The notes under the pieces: generated by a model | Told to the model about the DNA's origin: nothing | The model's input: the letters and a program-made list of their open reading frames with translations, nothing else | Database searches by the model: none | Source: JAKGBX01 sp965366835 | GTDB lineage: Bacteria; Pseudomonadota; Alphaproteobacteria; Rhodobacterales; Rhodobacteraceae | Assembly: GCA_965366835.1 (NCBI GenBank) | Contig: CBDUGF010000012.1 | Coordinates: 1 to 49,640 of the forward strand | Length of the DNA stretch: 49,640 nucleotides | Direction: 5' to 3' | Translations under genes and position numbers: made by a program | Shown: piece after piece, positions 1-8,274 of the stretch | How positions within the stretch are numbered: position 1 is the stretch's first letter | How the letters are laid out: every line of letters starts with the position of its first letter

Positions 1-81
1 ATAGATGAAGCGGTGCTCGAGCGGTTGATCCGAGCCGGACTTGAGGATCTGGGCAAGCGTTGGGAGGTCTTGCCTGGGTGA
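1..81 (+). CDS. C-terminal end of an unidentified protein (partial)
   Basis: Frame 1 is open from the window edge to a TGA at 79-81 and encodes 26 residues ending in RWEVLPG. The composition (charged, Leu-rich helix followed by a short tail) fits the end of a soluble protein. Nothing in these few residues identifies a family, and the start lies outside the window. It converges on the metallopeptidase gene at 145-540. Confidence 0.45.
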   Translation: MDEAVLERLIRAGLEDLGKRWEVLPG

Positions 82-144
82 CCGGTTTGGCCGGTGCGGC
101 AGCGGTGCGTGCAGCCACACACCCTACGGTGGCCGAATGGCTGC

Positions 145-540
145 TCACTCCCACCAGCGGTCGATACTGGCGATGTCATCGTCGGACCAGCCGAAATGGT
201 GGGCGAATTCATGCACCGTCACATGCGCGACGAGCGCAGCCAGCGAGACATCGCCGCGGGCGCGCCATTCATCGAGAATCGGCGCGCGAAAGAGCCAGAC
301 CGTGTCGGGCCGGGTCGGCAGATCGAACACCGATTTCTGGGTCATAGGCACGCCTTCATAAAGCCCGGTCAGCTCGAGCGGATCGCTGATCTCGAGATCG
401 CGCAGCATGTCGGCATCGGGCCAGTCGGCGACGCGAAGCAGCACCGCGCGCGCGGGGCCGAGGAACGGCGCGGGAAACGCCGCGATGGTGTCGCGGGCGA
501 TCTGTTCGATCTGGTCGAGTGTGGCGGCGGAACTTGTCAT
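145..540 (-). CDS. Metallopeptidase family protein (minimal zincin, PF06262-like)
   Basis: 131 residues starting MTSSAAT. The C-terminal HEFAHHFGWSDDDI carries the HExxH zinc-binding signature followed by a third conserved His and an acidic residue, the hallmark of the short 'minimal metalloprotease' family (Zincin_1), whose members are usually 110-140 residues. No signal peptide or membrane segment, so probably cytosolic. The open frame extends upstream to 654, but that extension is Ala/Arg-rich and unlike the family; the ATG at 540 gives the usual length. Family members are widespread in Alphaproteobacteria, with poorly known substrates. Family call fairly sure; biological role unknown. Confidence 0.85.
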   Translation of the reverse strand: MTSSAATLDQIEQIARDTIAAFPAPFLGPARAVLLRVADWPDADMLRDLEISDPLELTGLYEGVPMTQKSVFDLPTRPDTVWLFRAPILDEWRARGDVSLAALVAHVTVHEFAHHFGWSDDDIASIDRWWE

Positions 541-748
541 GGCGCTGATATGGCGCGGCGCGGCGCGAAAGAAAAGCGCGGCGTCGGCCAAATGCGCGAA
601 AGGCTCTGCTGCAACCGTCGATTGCGGGCGTCTGGCGCGGGAAATGCCTTGCACTATGCCAGCGCGTGATATCTTTGCGAGATGGGCATGCGCCTGCGAA
701 GCCGCTGTGTCAGGCTGCGCCGAACCTGGGCTAAGAGGAAGCGGGAAG

Positions 749-1309
749 ATGTACCTTGAGATATTCCGTGGCAGAGTCGCGGCAGTCGCTGTGTTGATCG
801 CCGCTGGTCTGATGCCGGTTGCGACCGTGGCGGCGGATCTGGCGCCGCGCTATGGCGCAATGGGCGAAATGACCGTCGAACTCGGCGGCGAAACGCTGCA
901 ACTGGTGATTCCCCATGACAAGGAGAAGGACCGCTTTTATGCCGGCCAGAAGCTGGTCATGGGGACGGTCCTCACCCTCAACATCGTCGGGCGCGCCGTC
1001 GGCGAGGATGGCATGCCGGGCAGTCCGATGGTGCAGGTGACGCTGCAACGGCGCGCTGGCGAACTCCACCTGCTGTCGGCGGAAATGTTCGACGAACAGG
1101 GCTTTGACGCGCCCCGGGTGATGGGCGTCGATGGCGGCGACGGCGGGCTTGCTTCGGTGAGCTTTGCCAACGATCACCTCGAAGCGGTTGTCGAAGGCCA
1201 TTTCCTGCGGCTGACCGGATACAGCAAGGGCACCCCGGCCCCGGCCGAGGGCGCCGAGCCGGAGCCTGTCACGATCCGCTGGAGCGTCGATCTGCCGGCG
1301 CTGAAGTAG
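749..1309 (+). CDS. Exported hypothetical protein
   Basis: 186 residues starting MYLEIFRG, preceded by a purine-rich AAGAGGAAGCGGGA ribosome-binding stretch. Residues about 5-30 form a signal peptide (Arg, hydrophobic run, VAADLAP), so the mature protein is probably periplasmic. The rest is beta-rich (GEMTVELGGETLQLVIP near the mature N-terminus), with no cysteines that would suggest haem or a lipid anchor. The frame is open upstream to 407 but crosses the divergent metallopeptidase start, so the longer version is rejected. I do not recognise the family. It lies just upstream of a three-cytochrome cluster, but a 287-bp gap separates them. Confidence 0.7.
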   Translation: MYLEIFRGRVAAVAVLIAAGLMPVATVAADLAPRYGAMGEMTVELGGETLQLVIPHDKEKDRFYAGQKLVMGTVLTLNIVGRAVGEDGMPGSPMVQVTLQRRAGELHLLSAEMFDEQGFDAPRVMGVDGGDGGLASVSFANDHLEAVVEGHFLRLTGYSKGTPAPAEGAEPEPVTIRWSVDLPALK

Positions 1310-1596
1310 CGGCCGGGGCGGCGGCGGCACGGGACGCCCGCGCCCCGATGCGGCCGAAACGCGCTTTCCGGCCGGGATGGCCCGGCGATCGGCCATGATG
1401 GGTGGCGCAGCCGGTGCCGGGCAGAGATAGCCGGCCGGCGCTTTTCGACCGGCATGCCGGGCCTTTCCACCGGGTTTCACGTGCGCACGCTGGCCGCAGC
1501 CCGGGATGCAGCAATGCGACGATCCAGAGCATTGAATTGCCGCGCCAGTTCGGCCATTGTGCAGAGGCAAGCGCAACAAAAGAAAGGCGCGGCGAG
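1310..1596. other. Intergenic stretch, no clear feature
   Basis: A GC-rich 287-bp gap between the exported protein gene and the first cytochrome. I see several short G/C inverted repeats expected by chance at this composition, but no convincing terminator, RNA or conserved site. The promoter for the cytochrome cluster is presumably in its last 80 bp. Confidence 0.4.
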
Positions 1597-2001
1597 ATGA
1601 GCAGGACAATCACCGTGTTGGCGGGTGCGGGTGCCGGGCTGGCGCTGCTGTTGGGCTGTACCAATGTGGCGCCGCATCCCGGGCGCGAAACCTACACACA
1701 GTATTGCGCCATGTGCCATGGGCCAAGCGGGCTGGGCGATGGGCCTGTCGCCGACAAGCTGCCGCTGCCGCCCGCGGACCTGAGCGTGTTGACGCTGACC
1801 AATGGCGGGATTTTTCCGACCGAGCACGTGCTGGTCACGGTGCATGGCTATCCCGGCAAGCATGACACGTCGGTTATGCCGGAATTCGCGCCGCTTCTGG
1901 CCGGGCCCGAGCAGATCTGGGTGACCCCCCAGGGCGAGGAGATCATGACGCCCGTGGCGCTGCTGGATCTGGCCGACTATCTTGAGACGCTGCAACGCTG
2001 A
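1597..2001 (+). CDS. c-type cytochrome lipoprotein (first of three tandem paralogues)
   Basis: 134 residues. A signal peptide ends in a lipobox (LLLGC, Cys21), so the protein is probably lipid-anchored in the periplasm. Haem attaches at CAMCH (37-41); Met94 in SVMPEF is the likely distal axial ligand, giving a class I mono-haem cytochrome c. The C-terminus LADYLETLQR is the usual C-terminal helix packing on the haem. It is related to the next two genes: same spacing from CxxCH to a Met-Pro motif and the same C-terminal helix. Partners (oxidase, dehydrogenase) are not visible in the window. ATG chosen because it starts the signal peptide; the longer open frame upstream lacks signal character. 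Confidence 0.88.
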   Translation: MSRTITVLAGAGAGLALLLGCTNVAPHPGRETYTQYCAMCHGPSGLGDGPVADKLPLPPADLSVLTLTNGGIFPTEHVLVTVHGYPGKHDTSVMPEFAPLLAGPEQIWVTPQGEEIMTPVALLDLADYLETLQR

Positions 2002-2084
2002 GACCATGACGCGGATCAATCCCAACGGCGGCGCAATCTGCTAATCTGGCCAAACAGGAATGCGAAGAGCGAAAGGATGAGACG

Positions 2085-2495
2085 ATGAGGACGACAATTA
2101 ACAAAGCCGCGCTGTTAGCGCTGGTCATGGGCCTCACAGCGGGTCCAGCCTTGGCGCAGGACGTTGCCGAGGGCGCGGTTCTCTACGAGCGCCATTGCGC
2201 CACCTGCCATGGCATTGACGGCAAGGGGCAGGGGCCGATGGCCGGCGTGCTGCTGATCCAGCCGATCGACCTGACCGGGCTCACCGCGGCCAATGGCGGC
2301 ACCTTCCCGGTGCTGCGCGTGGTGCAGCGCATCGACGGGCGCGACCCGCTGGTCAGCCATGGCAGCCCGATGCCGGTCTATGGCGATTTCTTCGAGGGCG
2401 ACGACACGGCGATGAAGACCGCCAGCGGCCAGCCGCTGATGACGAGCCGGGCGATCGCCGATCTGGTGGCCTTTCTCGAGGATATCCAGGAATGA
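2085..2495 (+). CDS. Periplasmic c-type cytochrome (second of three)
   Basis: 136 residues with a classical signal peptide cleaved after ALA (about residue 24), so soluble in the periplasm rather than lipid-anchored. CATCH at 38-42 is the single haem site and Met96 (SPMPVY) the likely sixth ligand. The C-terminal helix IADLVAFLEDIQE matches its neighbours. It has a 15-residue acidic insertion after the Met ligand (FFEGDDTAMK) that differs between the copies. Preceded by AAAGGATGAGACG. It overlaps the potential upstream start of the next cytochrome by 4 bp, suggesting co-transcription and coupled translation. Confidence 0.9.
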   Translation: MRTTINKAALLALVMGLTAGPALAQDVAEGAVLYERHCATCHGIDGKGQGPMAGVLLIQPIDLTGLTAANGGTFPVLRVVQRIDGRDPLVSHGSPMPVYGDFFEGDDTAMKTASGQPLMTSRAIADLVAFLEDIQE

Positions 2496-2527
2496 AGCGC
2501 GCCGGTCAGCAACGCGAGGGCGTGGGA

Positions 2528-2944
2528 ATGCGACGATTTGTGGGACTGGCCGCCGCGGCGCTGCTCGTTGCCGGCTGCGTCAGCCAGGAGATGCCCGAGC
2601 CGGGCGAGGGTGCGGCGTTGTTCGCCGAAAACTGCGCCATGTGTCACGGCCCCCAGGCCCGGGGCAATGGCGAGCTGGCGGTGGAGATCCGCGCCGAACG
2701 GGGCAAGCGACCGAGCGATCTGACGCTGCTGACGCGCCGGGCCAAGGGCACGTTCCCGCGCGCCGCGGTGCTGTCTTACATCGACGGCTACACCCGCGGG
2801 CGCCTGCCGGCGCAGGACATGCCCGAGTTCGGATTGCTGCTCGAGGGCCCGACCGTGCCGGTCGATACCGGCGATGGCGTGCTGAGCCCGGTGCCCCGGC
2901 CCCTGGCGGCACTGATGGTCTATCTCGAAAGCATCCAGCGCTGA
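2528..2944 (+). CDS. c-type cytochrome lipoprotein (third of three)
   Basis: 138 residues from the ATG at 2528, which directly starts a signal peptide and has GAGGGCGTGGGA before it; an ATG at 2492 overlapping the previous stop would add 12 hydrophilic residues. Lipobox LVAGC puts the lipid-modified Cys at 17. CAMCH at 36-40 binds haem, and Met98 (QDMPEF) is the likely axial ligand. C-terminal helix LMVYLESIQR. Two of the three tandem cytochromes are thus lipid-anchored and one soluble, which would allow a membrane-tethered to soluble electron relay; that is inference. Confidence 0.88.
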   Translation: MRRFVGLAAAALLVAGCVSQEMPEPGEGAALFAENCAMCHGPQARGNGELAVEIRAERGKRPSDLTLLTRRAKGTFPRAAVLSYIDGYTRGRLPAQDMPEFGLLLEGPTVPVDTGDGVLSPVPRPLAALMVYLESIQR

Positions 2945-2985
2945 GCCGCGACCCGGGCTCAGACGCTTGAGCCTGACCGCAACGC

Positions 2986-3012
2986 CCTGCTTTTTCTTAG
3001 CAAAAATACTCA
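2986..3012 (+). repeat. 27-bp intergenic repeat A, copy 1
   Basis: Core TTTTTCTTAGCAAAAATAC, preceded by CCTGC and followed by TCA. Near-identical copies lie at 15706-15732 and 39597-39623, and a diverged one at 6600-6626. This copy is 41 bp after a plus-strand gene and 160 bp beyond the end of the convergent importer operon. The T5...A5 arms form a weak dyad. Confidence 0.85.
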
Positions 3013-3091
3013 TGGCGCGCCCCTGAGCCACGGCGCGCCGGTGACAGCCGGGCGCCGAAGCCGGCGACACCTGTCGCGGCTGCCGGGTGCA

Positions 3092-3127
3092 TTGAAAAAG
3101 CCTGCCACAGGATGTGCGGCAGGCTTT
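3092..3127 (-). terminator. Intrinsic terminator of the BMP importer operon
   Basis: Perfect 10-bp inverted repeat AAAGCCTGCC (3097-3106) / GGCAGGCTTT (3118-3127) with an 11-nt loop. Read on the minus strand, the stem is followed by a T5 run. It sits 45 bp after the stop of the BMP protein gene, the last gene of the operon. Confidence 0.85.
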
Positions 3128-3171
3128 CGTTTCGGGCCGCACAACGGTGGGCCAGCGGGCTTGTCTGGGCC

Positions 3172-4245
3172 TTATTGCGGAATGTCGCCTTCGATGCCTT
3201 CGACATAGAAGTTCATGCCTGCCAGCGTGCCGTCATCGGCCACTTCGCCCTCGGCCAGCCAGTCCGAACCGTCCTGTTTCTTCAACGGGCCGGTGAAGGG
3301 GTGATATGCGCCCGACGCGATGGAGTCTTTCAAAGCCATCGCCTCGGCCTTCACATCCGCCGGAACCGCGTCGGAGATCTCGCCGATGCCGACCATGCCG
3401 GGGCCGATGCCGTCCCAGGTGCTCATGCTTTGCCAGGTGCCGTCCATCACCGCCTGGGTGCGGGCGATATAGTAGGGCGCCCAGTTGTCGATGATCGAGG
3501 AGACCCGTGGCATCGGGGCATATTCGCTCATGTCGGACGCCTGGCCGAAGGCGATGACGTTGCCGGCGGCCTGAGCGGCGGCGTGCGGTGCGGTCGAGTC
3601 GGTGTGTTGCAGGATCACGTCGGCGCCCTGCTCGATCAGAACCTTGGCGGCGTCGGCCTCTTTCGCCGGGTCGAACCAGGTGAAGGCCCAGACGATCTTG
3701 AACTGAACGTCGGGGTTGACCTTCCTGGCGTGGATAAAGGCGCTGTTGATGCCGCGGATCACCTCGGGGATCGGGAACGAGCCGATATAGCCGACGATGT
3801 TGGATTTGGTCATCCGGCCGGCAATGGTGCCCTGCACGGCGCGGCCTTCATAGAAACGTGCCGAATAGACCGCCACGTTGTCGGCGGTCTTGTAGCCGGT
3901 GGCGTGTTCGAATTTCACGTCGGGGAACTTCTTGGCGACGTTGATCGTCGGGTCCATGTAGCCGAACGAGGTGGTGAAGATCAGATCGGCGCCTTGCAGG
4001 GCCATCTGGGTGATCGCACGCTCGGCATCGGCACCTTCCGGCACGCTTTCCTGATAGACGGTTTCGACCTTGTCGCCGAAATGCTTCTCGACGGCCAGGC
4101 GACCCTTGTCGTGTTCATAGGTCCAGCCGCCGTCACCGACCGGGCCGACATAGATGAAGCCGACCTTGGTCTTGTCCTGGGCCACCGCCGAGGTGGCGAG
4201 GCCGATCGCAAGCGCGGCGCCGGCGAAGAGTTTTGTGAGGTTCAT
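3172..4245 (-). CDS. BMP family ABC transporter substrate-binding protein
   Basis: 357 residues. A signal peptide is cleaved after SAVAQ (about residue 22). The mature start KTKVGFIYVGPVGDGGWTYEHD is the typical PnrA/BMP entry: a first beta strand followed by the GDGGWTY/H ligand-contact region. The family captures nucleosides (or related ligands) in the periplasm for an ABC importer. No lipobox, unlike Gram-positive homologues. Last gene of a five-gene minus-strand operon, 46 bp after the second permease, and followed by a strong terminator. Substrate assignment to purine nucleosides is by family analogy only. Confidence 0.93.
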   Translation of the reverse strand: MNLTKLFAGAALAIGLATSAVAQDKTKVGFIYVGPVGDGGWTYEHDKGRLAVEKHFGDKVETVYQESVPEGADAERAITQMALQGADLIFTTSFGYMDPTINVAKKFPDVKFEHATGYKTADNVAVYSARFYEGRAVQGTIAGRMTKSNIVGYIGSFPIPEVIRGINSAFIHARKVNPDVQFKIVWAFTWFDPAKEADAAKVLIEQGADVILQHTDSTAPHAAAQAAGNVIAFGQASDMSEYAPMPRVSSIIDNWAPYYIARTQAVMDGTWQSMSTWDGIGPGMVGIGEISDAVPADVKAEAMALKDSIASGAYHPFTGPLKKQDGSDWLAEGEVADDGTLAGMNFYVEGIEGDIPQ

Positions 4246-4291
4246 GTGGATACTCCCTGTTTCTTGTTTCAGTTGGCAGCGGCCCCGGGGA

Positions 4292-5212
4292 TCAGCCCGA
4301 GGCGTGGAAAAGGCGACCGAGCGATGCTGGCGCGCGCGAGCGGTCGGCGGACATGATGACCAGCACGAGGATGGTGATCAGGTAGGGCGACATGGAAAGG
4401 TATTCCGCCGGAATGGCAAGCCCTGCGGCCTGCAAATTCAGCTGCAACACCGTGACTCCGCCAAAAAGCCAGGCGCCGAACAGCACCCGCCAGGGCTTCC
4501 ATGAGGCGAAGACCACCAGCGCCAGCGCGATCCAGCCGGCACCCGCAGTCATGCCCTCGGTCCATTGCGGTACCCGGATCAGCGAGATATAGGCACCGCC
4601 CAGCCCGGCGCAGGCGCCGCCGAACATGATCGCCAGCACCCGGATCCGCACCACCTTGTAGCCCAGCGCATGGGCGGCATCGTGGTTTTCGCCGACCGCG
4701 CGCAGGACCAGGCCGATGCGGCTGTATTTCAGCACCGCCCATGTCGCGGCGACCAGCGCCAGCGCGAAATAGACCAGCAGATCATGGCTGAACAGCACGG
4801 TGCCGAGGACCGGGATATCGCCCAGGATCGGGATGTCGAGCGCCTGGGTGCGCGGCGGCTTGATGCCGACATAGCCTTGCCCCATCAGCGCGCTCAGCCC
4901 GAGGCCGAACAATGTGAGCGCCAGGCCGGAGGCGACCTGATTGGCCAGCGCGAACTGGGTCAGCAGCGCGAACAGCAGCGACAGCAGGGCGCCGCCCACA
5001 GCCGCGGCAATGAAGCCGACGGCGGGCGAGCCGCTTTCGACGGTCACGGCAAAGCCGCAGATCGCGCCGGTGATCATCATGCCTTCGACGCCGAGATTGA
5101 GCACGCCGGCGCGCTCGACCACCAGCTCGCCGATCGCGGCCAGCAGGATCGGTGTCGCCGCCACCATCAGAGAGGCCAGCAGCAGGGCCGGGTTGATCGA
5201 AGAAAAGTCCAT
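4292..5212 (-). CDS. ABC transporter permease (NupQ-like)
   Basis: 306 residues, about 8-9 hydrophobic segments. GELVVERAGVLNLGVEGMM near the N-terminus is the characteristic signature of the BPD_transp_2 permeases that pair with BMP binding proteins. The ATG at 5212 overlaps the TGA of the upstream small membrane protein (TGATG), which fixes the start and indicates translational coupling; a longer frame from 5248 is therefore rejected. It forms the inner-membrane pore with the other permease (5502-6587). Confidence 0.93.
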   Translation of the reverse strand: MDFSSINPALLLASLMVAATPILLAAIGELVVERAGVLNLGVEGMMITGAICGFAVTVESGSPAVGFIAAAVGGALLSLLFALLTQFALANQVASGLALTLFGLGLSALMGQGYVGIKPPRTQALDIPILGDIPVLGTVLFSHDLLVYFALALVAATWAVLKYSRIGLVLRAVGENHDAAHALGYKVVRIRVLAIMFGGACAGLGGAYISLIRVPQWTEGMTAGAGWIALALVVFASWKPWRVLFGAWLFGGVTVLQLNLQAAGLAIPAEYLSMSPYLITILVLVIMSADRSRAPASLGRLFHASG

Positions 5213-5505
5213 CACAGCATACCCCCGTGGATGACGAGATGAATACACCCCGCCGAAAGCAGCATCCCGACCAGCATCATCGCCATGTGGCGCAGCGACG
5301 GGATGTGCAGGCGGCGGCTGAACAGTATTCTGCCCGCCAGCAGAGCCAATCCGGCGATCACCGCCAGGTGGGCCAGAACGAAGCCCGCGAGCTTGAACGA
5401 CAAACCGGTGCCATCGCCCGACATCAGGTCATCATGCAGCATGATCAGCATCATCGGCGCCATTAACGCGCCCATCATGACCGGGACATACCTGGATCGT
5501 TTCAT
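5212..5505 (-). CDS. Small membrane protein inside the importer operon
   Basis: 97 residues with three predicted membrane segments (about 7-27, 37-60 and 72-93), unusually Met-rich (VPVMMGALMAPMMLIML). It overlaps both neighbours: its ATG overlaps the stop of the upstream permease (ATGA), and its TGA overlaps the start of the downstream permease (TGATG). Standard Nup/BMP importer operons have two permeases next to each other, so this is an added component. I do not recognise the family. It might be a stability or regulatory subunit of the importer, but nothing in the sequence shows this. Confidence 0.8.
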   Translation of the reverse strand: MKRSRYVPVMMGALMAPMMLIMLHDDLMSGDGTGLSFKLAGFVLAHLAVIAGLALLAGRILFSRRLHIPSLRHMAMMLVGMLLSAGCIHLVIHGGML

Positions 5506-6587
5506 GGTGCGACCTCCCGCCTGATCCAGCGGAGGCGGTAATTGGTCAGAAGATCCACCGCCAGCAGGAAGAACAGCAACATGCCCTGGAACAGCTGGAT
5601 CGCCGCCGCCGGCAGCCCCAGATTGCCCTGTGCGATCTCGCCGCCGATATAGGTCAGCGCCATCAGCAGCCCGGCCAGCAGGATGCCCACCGGATGCAAG
5701 CGGCCGAGAAAGGCCACGATGATCGCGGTAAAGCCATAGCCCGTGTTGAAGTCGATGCTGATCTGGCCGGAGGGGCCGGAGACCTCGAACATCCCCGCCA
5801 GCCCGGCCAAGAGCCCGGACATGCCGAGGCAGAAGATGATCAGCCGGTTGGGCTTGACCCCGGCAAAGCGCGCCGCGCGCGGGGCTTCGCCGGTCAGCCG
5901 GATCGAGAACCCGAGCATGTGCCGGTTGAGCAGGATATAGGCGAAGATCACCGCCAGGAACGCGGTCAGCACGCCCCAGTGCATGCCCGTGCCGGCGATG
6001 ATGTCGTCATTGAACGCAGCCGGGTAATCTTTCAGGTTGCGCGAGCCGGGAAAGCCATGGCCTTCGGGGTTCTTCAGCAGGCCAAGCGACATCGAGGCGA
6101 GAACCTGTTCGGCGACATAGACCAGCATCAGCGAAACTAGGATTTCGTTGGTGCCGAATTTCACCTTCAACAGCGCCGGGATCATGGCCCAGAGCCAGCC
6201 GCCGAAAGCGCCCGCGACGATCATCAGCGGGAAGATGTACCAGGACTCGGCGGGAAAGAAGGCGAGCCCCGCCCCGGCGCCGAAAATCGCGCCCATGATG
6301 TATTGCCCTTCGGCGCCGATATTCCAGATGCCGGCGCGAAATCCGAGGCTGAGGCCGATCGCGATCAGGATCAGCGGCCCGCCCTTGACCAGCAATTGCG
6401 GCCGGTAATAGAAGGCGAATTCGCCAAACAGCGGATCCCAGAAGATCGTGCGGATCGCCTCGACCGGGTTCTTGCCCAGCGCGGCAAAGAGAAGGCCGCC
6501 GGCGATCATCGTCGCAAATACGGCAAAAAGCGGGGTGAGATAGGCGAAAGCCTTGCTCGGCTGTGGCCGTTTTTCAAGCTTCAACAT
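5502..6587 (-). CDS. ABC transporter permease (NupP-like)
   Basis: 361 residues, multi-pass. The motif GLSLGFRAGIWNIGAEGQYIM is the paired-permease counterpart of the NLGVEGMM signature in the other permease, typical of NupP/YufP-type subunits (usual length 340-370). Located 51 bp after the ATPase gene and overlapping the small membrane protein gene by 4 bp. Expected in the inner membrane as a heterodimer with the NupQ-like subunit. Confidence 0.93.
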   Translation of the reverse strand: MLKLEKRPQPSKAFAYLTPLFAVFATMIAGGLLFAALGKNPVEAIRTIFWDPLFGEFAFYYRPQLLVKGGPLILIAIGLSLGFRAGIWNIGAEGQYIMGAIFGAGAGLAFFPAESWYIFPLMIVAGAFGGWLWAMIPALLKVKFGTNEILVSLMLVYVAEQVLASMSLGLLKNPEGHGFPGSRNLKDYPAAFNDDIIAGTGMHWGVLTAFLAVIFAYILLNRHMLGFSIRLTGEAPRAARFAGVKPNRLIIFCLGMSGLLAGLAGMFEVSGPSGQISIDFNTGYGFTAIIVAFLGRLHPVGILLAGLLMALTYIGGEIAQGNLGLPAAAIQLFQGMLLFFLLAVDLLTNYRLRWIRREVAP

Positions 6588-6599
6588 GTCGCGCGCGCC

Positions 6600-6626
6600 C
6601 CAGCTTCATCTTGCCAAAAATATCCA
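6600..6626 (+). repeat. 27-bp intergenic repeat A, diverged copy
   Basis: CTTCATCTTGCCAAAAATA core; 21 of 27 positions match the copy at 15706-15732. Unlike the other copies it lies between two genes of one operon (ATPase and first permease), 13 bp after the ATPase stop. Confidence 0.55.
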
Positions 6627-6638
6627 GATTCCAATGGC

Positions 6639-8156
6639 TTATACATGCGCCACCTCCATGCCGTGCGCGCCGCCCATCATCAGTCCGATTTCTTCGACAT
6701 TGAGATCGGAGGTCACCCGCTTTTCGGTGAGCCGGCCTTCGTTGAGTGCGGCGAAATGATCGGAAACCTCCATCAGTTCGTCGAGATCCTGCGAAACTAC
6801 GATCACCCCGGCGCCACCGGCGGCGAGATCGAGCAGGGCCTGGCGGATGGCGGCGGCGGCGGAGGCATCGACCCCCCAGGTCGGCTGGTTCACCACCAGC
6901 ACATAGGGCTTTTGCAAGACTTCGCGCCCGATCACGAACTTCTGCAGATTGCCGCCCGACAGCGAGCGCGCGGCGTTTTCCGGCCCGGGCGTGCGCACGT
7001 CGAATTTTTTGATGATCTCTTCGGCGAATTCGCGTGCCGGGCCCCAGCGCAGGAAGCCGTTGCTGGTCAGGTCGCGGCGCACCGCGCCGGTGAGCAGGGC
7101 GTTTTCGGTCAGGCTCATGTCGGGGGCGGCGGCATGGCCGAGGCGTTCTTCCGGGGCGCAGAGCAACCCGGCTTCGCGCCGCTTGTTGGGGCCGAGCTGT
7201 CCGATCGGGCGGTTGCCCAGCTTGATCGCGTCGGGCGCGACCGTGATCTCGCCGGAAAGAGCAAGCAGCAATTCGTCCTGGCCATTGCCGGCGACGCCGC
7301 CGATGCCGAGGATCTCGCCGCGGCGCAATTCGAAATGGATGTTCTTGAGCGCGGTGCCGAACTGCCCCGGCGAGGGCATCGACAGCCCCGACACATCGAG
7401 CGCCACGTCGCCGAGCTTGGCACCGGCCGATTTCGGGGTCTGCAATTCGCTGCCGACCATCAGCTCGGCCATTTCGCGCGCCGTGGTGTCGCGCGGCACG
7501 CAGCTGCCGACATTCTTGCCGAGCCGCAGGATCGTGGCGGCGTCGCACAGCGTGCGGATTTCCTCGAGCTTGTGCGAGATATAGAGAATCGAGGTGCCTT
7601 CCGCGCGCAGCTTGTTCAGCGTCTCGAACAGGATCTTCACCTCCTGCGGGGTCAGCACGCTGGTCGGCTCGTCCATGATCAGCAGTTTGGGATCCTGCAG
7701 CAGGCAGCGGATGATCTCGACCCGCTGGCGCTCTCCGGCCGAGAGGTCGCCGACGGTGCGGAACGGATCGAGCGGCAGGCCATAAGCTTCGCTGACCTTG
7801 CGGATACGCGTGGCCAGATCGCGCAGAGCCGGCGGGTTTTCCATGCCGAGCGCGATGTTCTCGGCGACATTGAGCGCGTTGAACAGCGAAAAATGCTGGA
7901 ACACCATGGCGACACCAGCGCTGCGCGCCGCGCGCGGCTCGGCCGGGGCGAAGGGCGCACCGTTCATCTGCATTGCGCCGCTGTCGGGCTTCACCAGCCC
8001 GTAGATCATCTTGACCAGCGTCGATTTGCCGGCGCCGTTTTCGCCCAGCAGCGCGTGGATTTCGCCGGTGCCGATCTCGAAAGACACCGAATCGTTGGCG
8101 ACAACACCCGGATAGCCCTTGGTCAGGCTGTCGATTTTCAGCAATATACCCGTCAC
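6639..8156 (-). CDS. ABC transporter ATP-binding protein (two fused ATPase domains, NupO-like)
   Basis: 505 residues with two ATPase domains. Domain 1 has Walker A GENGAGKST, signature LSAGERQRVE and Walker B LLIMDEPTS. Domain 2 has a degenerate Walker A-like GVAGNGQDEL, signature LSGGNLQKF and a Walker B with NQP in place of DEP, the usual state of the second half in sugar/nucleoside-type double ATPases. Cytoplasmic, energises the two permeases. Start is a GTG at 8156; a GTG two bases upstream is in another frame. First gene of the importer operon, reading away from a 272-bp divergent intergenic region. Confidence 0.93.
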   Translation of the reverse strand: MTGILLKIDSLTKGYPGVVANDSVSFEIGTGEIHALLGENGAGKSTLVKMIYGLVKPDSGAMQMNGAPFAPAEPRAARSAGVAMVFQHFSLFNALNVAENIALGMENPPALRDLATRIRKVSEAYGLPLDPFRTVGDLSAGERQRVEIIRCLLQDPKLLIMDEPTSVLTPQEVKILFETLNKLRAEGTSILYISHKLEEIRTLCDAATILRLGKNVGSCVPRDTTAREMAELMVGSELQTPKSAGAKLGDVALDVSGLSMPSPGQFGTALKNIHFELRRGEILGIGGVAGNGQDELLLALSGEITVAPDAIKLGNRPIGQLGPNKRREAGLLCAPEERLGHAAAPDMSLTENALLTGAVRRDLTSNGFLRWGPAREFAEEIIKKFDVRTPGPENAARSLSGGNLQKFVIGREVLQKPYVLVVNQPTWGVDASAAAAIRQALLDLAAGGAGVIVVSQDLDELMEVSDHFAALNEGRLTEKRVTSDLNVEEIGLMMGGAHGMEVAHV

Positions 8157-8274
8157 ACGGAGTCCTTTCCGGCGCCCTGCGGCACCGTGGATGTTTGTCG
8201 TCTTCTTTTTACGGGCAGTTGCCCCCCTGTTTCATTTATAAGAGCGGGGTTGCGGCTGATCTGGCAAGAGAGGA

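Noticed and set aside
407..748. N-terminal extension of the exported protein at 749
   Set aside because: Runs antisense to the metallopeptidase and lacks signal character; the start at 749 has a ribosome-binding site and a signal peptide directly after it.
3112..4356. 414-codon plus-strand frame opposite the BMP gene
   Set aside because: Shadow of the BMP substrate-binding protein; no ribosome-binding site, no family features.
8157..8274. Possible purine riboswitch ahead of the nucleoside-type importer
   Set aside because: No conserved purine-riboswitch core or paired loops seen; such riboswitches are rare in Alphaproteobacteria.
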